A stretch of 38,631 bases of DNA from an uncultured Clostridia bacterium (GTDB taxonomy: Bacteria; Bacillota; Clostridia; TANB77; CAG-508): assembly GCA_947628425.1 (NCBI GenBank), contig CANQZV010000005.1, positions 1 through 38,631 of the forward strand, in the 5' to 3' direction. Made by a program: the position numbers and the translations under genes. The notes beneath the pieces were generated by a model. It made no database searches. It had not been told where the DNA came from and saw only the letters and a program-made list of their open reading frames with translations. Each line of letters opens with the position of its first letter. Position 1 is the first letter of the stretch. Shown in pieces: positions 35,627-38,631 of this stretch.

Positions 35627-35760
35627 TAGTTTTTTTTAAAAAATATAAGTTATTAAATTTTATATATATCCACATAAAAAATTAAATGTAAACACGCTAT
35701 TTATATTACTAAACAAAAGTACATGAGATATTTGTAATAAAAGTAATATAACTATAAGTA

Positions 35761-35792
35761 AAAAGAAAGATTAAACTAATAATCTTTCTTTT
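35761..35792 (-). terminator. rho-independent terminator of greA
   Basis: An 11-base stem AAAGAAAGATT (35762-35772) with AATCTTTCTTT (35781-35791), 8-base loop, ending in a T-rich tract on the minus strand. Confidence 0.85.
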
Positions 35793-35812
35793 ATTTATAT
35801 TATTTTTATAAA

Positions 35813-36289
35813 TTATTTAGTGATTGATAAAATTTTTAACTGAATAATTCCTCCTGGTGTATTTGCCTCTACTACTTGATTTTTCTTAGCACCTAATAAT
35901 GCTGCTCCAATTGGTGATTCATTAGATATTTTGTTAGCTGATAAATCTACCTCTGTTGAACCAACAATAGTATATTCAATATCTTCATCAAATTCTATAT
36001 CATGTACTTTTACTTTATTTCCTATTTGTACAATTTTTGTATCAATTTCTGATTCATCTATTATTCTAGCATGTCTTAATTTATTTTCTAAATCTGCAAT
36101 TTTTGTTTCATTTGCAGCTTGTGCATTTTTAGCTTCATCATATTCAGAATTTTCTGATAAATCTCCAAAGCCTAATGCAACTCTAATTCTTTCTGCAATT
36201 GCTGATCTTTCCTCAGTTTTTAAATAATCTAATTCTTTTTCTAATTTATCATATCCTTCTTGCGTTAATAGTATTTCTTTTTCTTCCAT
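35813..36289 (-). CDS. greA: transcription elongation factor GreA
   Basis: Rescues backtracked RNA polymerase by stimulating RNA cleavage in the secondary channel. The 158-residue protein has the N-terminal coiled coil (LTQEGYDKLEKELDYLKTEE, then RIRVALGFGDLSENSEYDEA, whose acidic tip DLSENSEYD coordinates the active-site metal). The C-terminal FKBP-like domain has YTIVGSTEVDLSANKISNES and SPIGAALLGAKKNQVV. I use ATG at 36289 (MEEKEI), giving the normal family length; upstream in-frame starts overlap the AAAGGA site. The gene has its own promoter, whose -35 contains the stop codon of the upstream gene, and its own terminator. Confidence 0.96.
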   Translation of the reverse strand: MEEKEILLTQEGYDKLEKELDYLKTEERSAIAERIRVALGFGDLSENSEYDEAKNAQAANETKIADLENKLRHARIIDESEIDTKIVQIGNKVKVHDIEFDEDIEYTIVGSTEVDLSANKISNESPIGAALLGAKKNQVVEANTPGGIIQLKILSITK

Positions 36290-36350
36290 GATAACATTCA
36301 TTCCTTTCTTGCACAAATTTTAGTTTTATTTTTTGCTAATATGCTTTTCT

Positions 36351-36379
36351 ATATTAAACCCAAAAAAAACATTTGTCAA
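36351..36379 (-). promoter_or_regulatory. greA promoter
   Basis: Minus strand: perfect -35 TTGACA (36374-36379), 17-base spacer, -10 TAATAT (36351-36356). The TGA stop codon of the 316-residue gene lies inside the -35 box. Confidence 0.6.
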
Positions 36380-37326
36380 GCTTTTTGCATTATAAACTTA
36401 AATTCTTTTGTATTAATTACTCCACTATTTCCAATTAAATTTAAAATATTAATTTTATCTTCTTCTATTTTATTTATCATTTTTTCATAATTATCTGTTT
36501 TCCAATTAATTATGCTTTCATATAAATAAAGCATATCATATTGATTTAATATGTTTTCTTTTCTAAATATATCTTTTATATTATTATTAAAATCAATTCT
36601 ACATGAATTAACAACAATTCCATTAAATAATCTAGATTTTATTTTAATGTTTTTATTGGAATTAACTATAATTGCATTGTTATTAATTAAAAAATCATTT
36701 ATTTGAATTTCATTAAAATCTAAATTTACAATTAACTTTGAATTTACTAAACTTTTTGTATAACTATTTGAAAATTGAATTGCTATTCCTTCATCATTAT
36801 ACAACTCATTTTCTATTTTTTTAAATTGAAACATCTTTTGTGTAACAATTTTAATACTTTTATATTGCAAAGCTAGGTTCTTAATAATAAATTGATGTAA
36901 AATAGAATTTTTGTTACATAAAATACTAATGTCGCACATGTTTGGTTTAGAACATTGTAGTTTATGAATGTACTCTAATTCTTTAAATAATAATATTTTC
37001 TTTATTTTTTGTCCATCAAAATATGGTAAATTATACTTTATTAAAAGTTCTAATATATTTTCATTTAATAAATCATTTGAAATAACAAATTTACTATTTG
37101 CTATTTTTTTAATTTTAGTCATTTTCTTAATAATATTATTCATTTTTTTCTTTTTGGCTTTTTCTTTTATTGGTAAAATACATACTTTAAAATTATTTTC
37201 TTTAATTGTAGGAATATTAAATTTATATTTAAAGAAAAAAATTAAATATTTAAAATAATACAAAAATTTATTTTTAATAACATCTTCATATTTATAAACT
37301 TTTTTTAAATAAATAACATTTTGCAT
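36376..37326 (-). CDS. unrecognised 316-residue protein
   Basis: I do not recognise this family. It is rich in Lys, Asn and Ile and soluble apart from a hydrophobic patch (FLYYFKYLIFFF) near residue 25. It has no signal peptide and no enzyme motif that I can name. The alternating pattern ANSKFVISNDLLNENILELLIKYN and the segment NMCDISILCNKNS suggest a Rossmann-like alpha/beta arrangement in the middle. The conserved-looking end contains ILNLIGNSGVINTKEFK. The start is ATG at 37326 (MQNVIYLKK), because AGAGGT lies just upstream; an in-frame ATG 15 bases earlier lies inside the same hairpin. That site is inside a terminator-like hairpin at 37327-37364, which suggests its expression is controlled. 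Confidence 0.7.
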   Translation of the reverse strand: MQNVIYLKKVYKYEDVIKNKFLYYFKYLIFFFKYKFNIPTIKENNFKVCILPIKEKAKKKKMNNIIKKMTKIKKIANSKFVISNDLLNENILELLIKYNLPYFDGQKIKKILLFKELEYIHKLQCSKPNMCDISILCNKNSILHQFIIKNLALQYKSIKIVTQKMFQFKKIENELYNDEGIAIQFSNSYTKSLVNSKLIVNLDFNEIQINDFLINNNAIIVNSNKNIKIKSRLFNGIVVNSCRIDFNNNIKDIFRKENILNQYDMLYLYESIINWKTDNYEKMINKIEEDKINILNLIGNSGVINTKEFKFIMQKA

Positions 37327-37364
37327 AAAAAAACCTCTCATATTATTTATAATTATATGAGTGG
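37327..37364 (-). promoter_or_regulatory. terminator-like hairpin hiding the ribosome binding site of the 316-residue gene
   Basis: On the minus strand CCACTCATAT (37355-37364) pairs with ATATGAGAGG (37334-37343), nine pairs and one A-A mismatch, with an 11-base loop. Seven Ts (37327-37333) follow and then the ATG directly. The GAGAGG ribosome binding site is inside the second arm. The structure could block translation, end transcription, or both. Confidence 0.5.
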
Positions 37365-37668
37365 TTGTCTTTTTCTATTACATATTTATTTTATTTTTAG
37401 TTTTTATAATTAGTTATTCACTCTTCACTATATTGATGAGGTGAAATTAAAATAATAAAAATATGAAAGTTGTTATTTTTAGTATTTTATCAGTATCCAT
37501 TTCAGTTTTTCTTTAAAGTTGTTCAAGCAATTATTGCATAATAGATACAAACTTTTTATCGCTATTTCTTTGATATTCTTTGTTAGAATATTTATCCAGC
37601 ATATAATATAGCATACTTACATATTATTAAAGTATATAATATTTTTTATAAATTGCAACAAAATTTAT
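37365..37668. other. non-coding AT-rich stretch upstream of the 316-residue gene
   Basis: No credible gene: only two tiny ORFs of 17 and 27 codons without ribosome binding sites. I found no promoter with both good hexamers at 16-18 bases for the 316-residue gene, so its transcription start is unknown. It may hold a degenerate element. Confidence 0.5.
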
Positions 37669-37703
37669 AAAAAAAACTCAAAGAAGTAACAGACTTCTCT
37701 GAG
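37669..37703 (-). terminator. rho-independent terminator of the membrane-protein gene
   Basis: An 11-base stem with one G-T pair, CTCAGAGAAGT (37693-37703) with ACTTCTTTGAG (37677-37687), 5-base loop, then eight Ts on the minus strand. Confidence 0.92.
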
Positions 37704-37721
37704 AAATCAATCCATTTGTTT

Positions 37722-38255
37722 TCAGGTACATACGAATTCCAAGAAATGAATTAAGAATATACATGCCCACATTCCACCATTTATAAATTCTTTTTTACGT
37801 TCTTTTCCTTCAATTATTATTGCTTTTATTATGTTGATTAGAGCTGTCAATACTACCATAACAAGAAAAACAATATATAATGTTGTTCTTGTTATAAATT
37901 CATCTTTAAAGAATAATTCGTATATAAGTCCAGTCAATGCAGACATCGAAATAAAAAAACCTAACAGATCATAAGTAAAACTATTCACTATTTTTGCAGT
38001 TATTGATTTTACTTTTCTGGGTATTTTTGATATACATTCAGCAAATGAATAAGACTCAAAATACTTTTGCATACTCTTAATTTCAGAATGGAAAGCAATC
38101 AAAATAGCAACAACTCCAACAAAAGATATTCCGAATACTACAAAGAACCAAATTCTTGGATCAATACCGTAGTATTTCCGAATGTGATATTGAGCAATGA
38201 AAAATGCTACAACTGCCAAAATTGTTCCTAAGATTTTTAATAATTTCTTTTTCAT
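37722..38255 (-). CDS. polytopic membrane protein, function unknown
   Basis: The 177-residue protein has about five hydrophobic segments (starting near residues 4, 35, 96, 123 and 158 of this form) separated by short charged loops such as FHSEIKSMQKYFESY and IEGKERKKEFINGG. There is no transporter or enzyme motif that I recognise. It is slightly more GC-rich than its neighbours by eye. ATG at 38255 (MKKKLLKIL) is favoured: AAAGGA lies 8 bases upstream, while an ATG three codons earlier overlaps that site. It is monocistronic, with its own promoter and a strong terminator. Confidence 0.7.
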   Translation of the reverse strand: MKKKLLKILGTILAVVAFFIAQYHIRKYYGIDPRIWFFVVFGISFVGVVAILIAFHSEIKSMQKYFESYSFAECISKIPRKVKSITAKIVNSFTYDLLGFFISMSALTGLIYELFFKDEFITRTTLYIVFLVMVVLTALINIIKAIIIEGKERKKEFINGGMWACIFLIHFLEFVCT

Positions 38256-38321
38256 AAAGTTCATCCTTTCTTAATGTGTTGTGGATTGATTTTTTTGTTC
38301 TAAATCATAGAAACTGTAATT

Positions 38322-38350
38322 ATTATACTACATAATTCCTTATTTTTCAA
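38322..38350 (-). promoter_or_regulatory. promoter of the polytopic membrane protein gene
   Basis: Minus strand: -35 TTGAAA (38345-38350), 17-base spacer, perfect -10 TATAAT (38322-38327) preceded by TAG. It gives a leader of about 60 bases. Confidence 0.75.
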
Positions 38351-38560
38351 CTTTTTCATCTTTTAAACTCATTATACATATAAAAATTCCTTTGTAGCAT
38401 AGGAATTTGGCTTTTCCATAAATCTTAACCCCATATGAGTTTTGACTAATGGTACAAAACATCATTGATATTAAAATATATAAGCAAAAATCTTAAAAAA
38501 ATTTTTGCATGAAAATAAAAATAAAATATAATTTTTTGCAAACTTTTGTTTATGTTTCTA
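38351..38560. other. divergent intergenic stretch with short hairpins, no gene seen
   Basis: No ORF of useful length. Two short inverted repeats are visible: AAATTCCT with AGGAATTT near 38386-38410, and GCAAAAAT (38484-38491) with ATTTTTGC (38501-38508). Neither has a convincing T-run; the first is followed on the minus strand by a short T stretch and could be a weak terminator. Confidence 0.4.
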
Positions 38561-38589
38561 TTGACTTTTATTCAAATTCTTTATATAAT
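38561..38589 (+). promoter_or_regulatory. plus-strand promoter reading out of the right edge
   Basis: -35 TTGACT (38561-38566), 17-base spacer, perfect -10 TATAAT (38584-38589) on the plus strand. It is the only strong plus-strand promoter seen in the window and marks a divergent gene beyond the edge. Confidence 0.75.
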
Positions 38590-38631
38590 TTAAAAAGAAA
38601 ATAAGGAAAAGCAGAGTGTGGTATCATCTCA

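Noticed and set aside
37447-37500. A 17-codon hydrophobic minus-strand ORF
   Set aside because: No ribosome binding site and too short to support.
37531-37614. A 27-codon minus-strand ORF (starts MLYYMLDKYSNK)
   Set aside because: The peptide looks protein-like, but there is no ribosome binding site, stops lie just upstream, and its length is within chance for this region.

Overview
The window is about 38.6 kb of very AT-rich DNA (roughly a quarter G+C by eye) in which every confident gene lies on the minus strand. Strong AGGAGG-type ribosome binding sites, consensus TTGACA/TATAAT promoters, spoIIP, a Rel-type (p)ppGpp enzyme, teichoic-acid genes and a CpsBCD tyrosine-kinase module point to a spore-forming (or recently spore-forming) low-GC Gram-positive bacterium of the Clostridia, probably an uncultured gut lineage. 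This is inferred from gene content and composition only. No rRNA, tRNA, CRISPR array, insertion sequence or prophage was seen.

Layout in order of minus-strand transcription, from the right edge leftwards. (1) 38.3-37.7 kb: a single membrane-protein gene with its own promoter and terminator; a consensus plus-strand promoter at 38561-38589 fires out of the window. (2) 37.3-35.8 kb: an unrecognised 316-residue protein whose ribosome binding site sits inside a terminator-like hairpin, then greA. (3) 35.6-31.0 kb: SecD-like and reduced SecF-like genes, then cpsC-cpsD-cpsB (polysaccharide co-polymerase, tyrosine kinase, phosphatase). (4) 30.95-30.15 kb: an exported lysozyme-fold cell-wall hydrolase that apparently starts at AUA. 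(5) 29.98-26.48 kb: dnaE. (6) 26.4-14.3 kb: a long run starting at a clear promoter: two CDP-glycerol glycerophosphotransferases (the first frameshifted), tagD, a fusion of a catalytically degenerate glycerophosphotransferase domain with a GT4 glycosyltransferase, the TagGH-like exporter, a UDP-sugar pyrophosphorylase, galE, pgsA, ligA and a small unknown gene. (7) 14.1-12.1 kb: dapD and an M20D amidohydrolase (diaminopimelate/lysine route). (8) 12.0-10.4 kb: a TPR-like gene and the rpsF-ssb-rpsR operon. (9) 10.3-7.8 kb: recG and an unrecognised, relatively GC-rich 111-residue gene with private promoter and terminator. (10) 7.7-0.27 kb: small membrane protein, recJ, rel, a metallo-beta-lactamase-fold hydrolase, hisS and spoIIP. 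(11) left edge: the N-terminus of a pilin-like protein.

The main theme is cell-envelope building. The teichoic-acid run makes CDP-glycerol (TagD), builds and decorates a glycerol-phosphate chain and exports it (TagGH), with UDP-sugar supply (pyrophosphorylase and GalE) beside it; the Cps kinase/phosphatase module and a wall hydrolase lie upstream. The points most worth a second look are the frameshifted tagB-like gene, the fusion protein that has lost both catalytic histidines, the AUA start of the hydrolase, the hairpin over the start of the 316-residue gene, a terminator nested in the rpsF promoter, and an inverted repeat inside the recG promoter. I found no clear candidate for a wholly new defence or mobile system.
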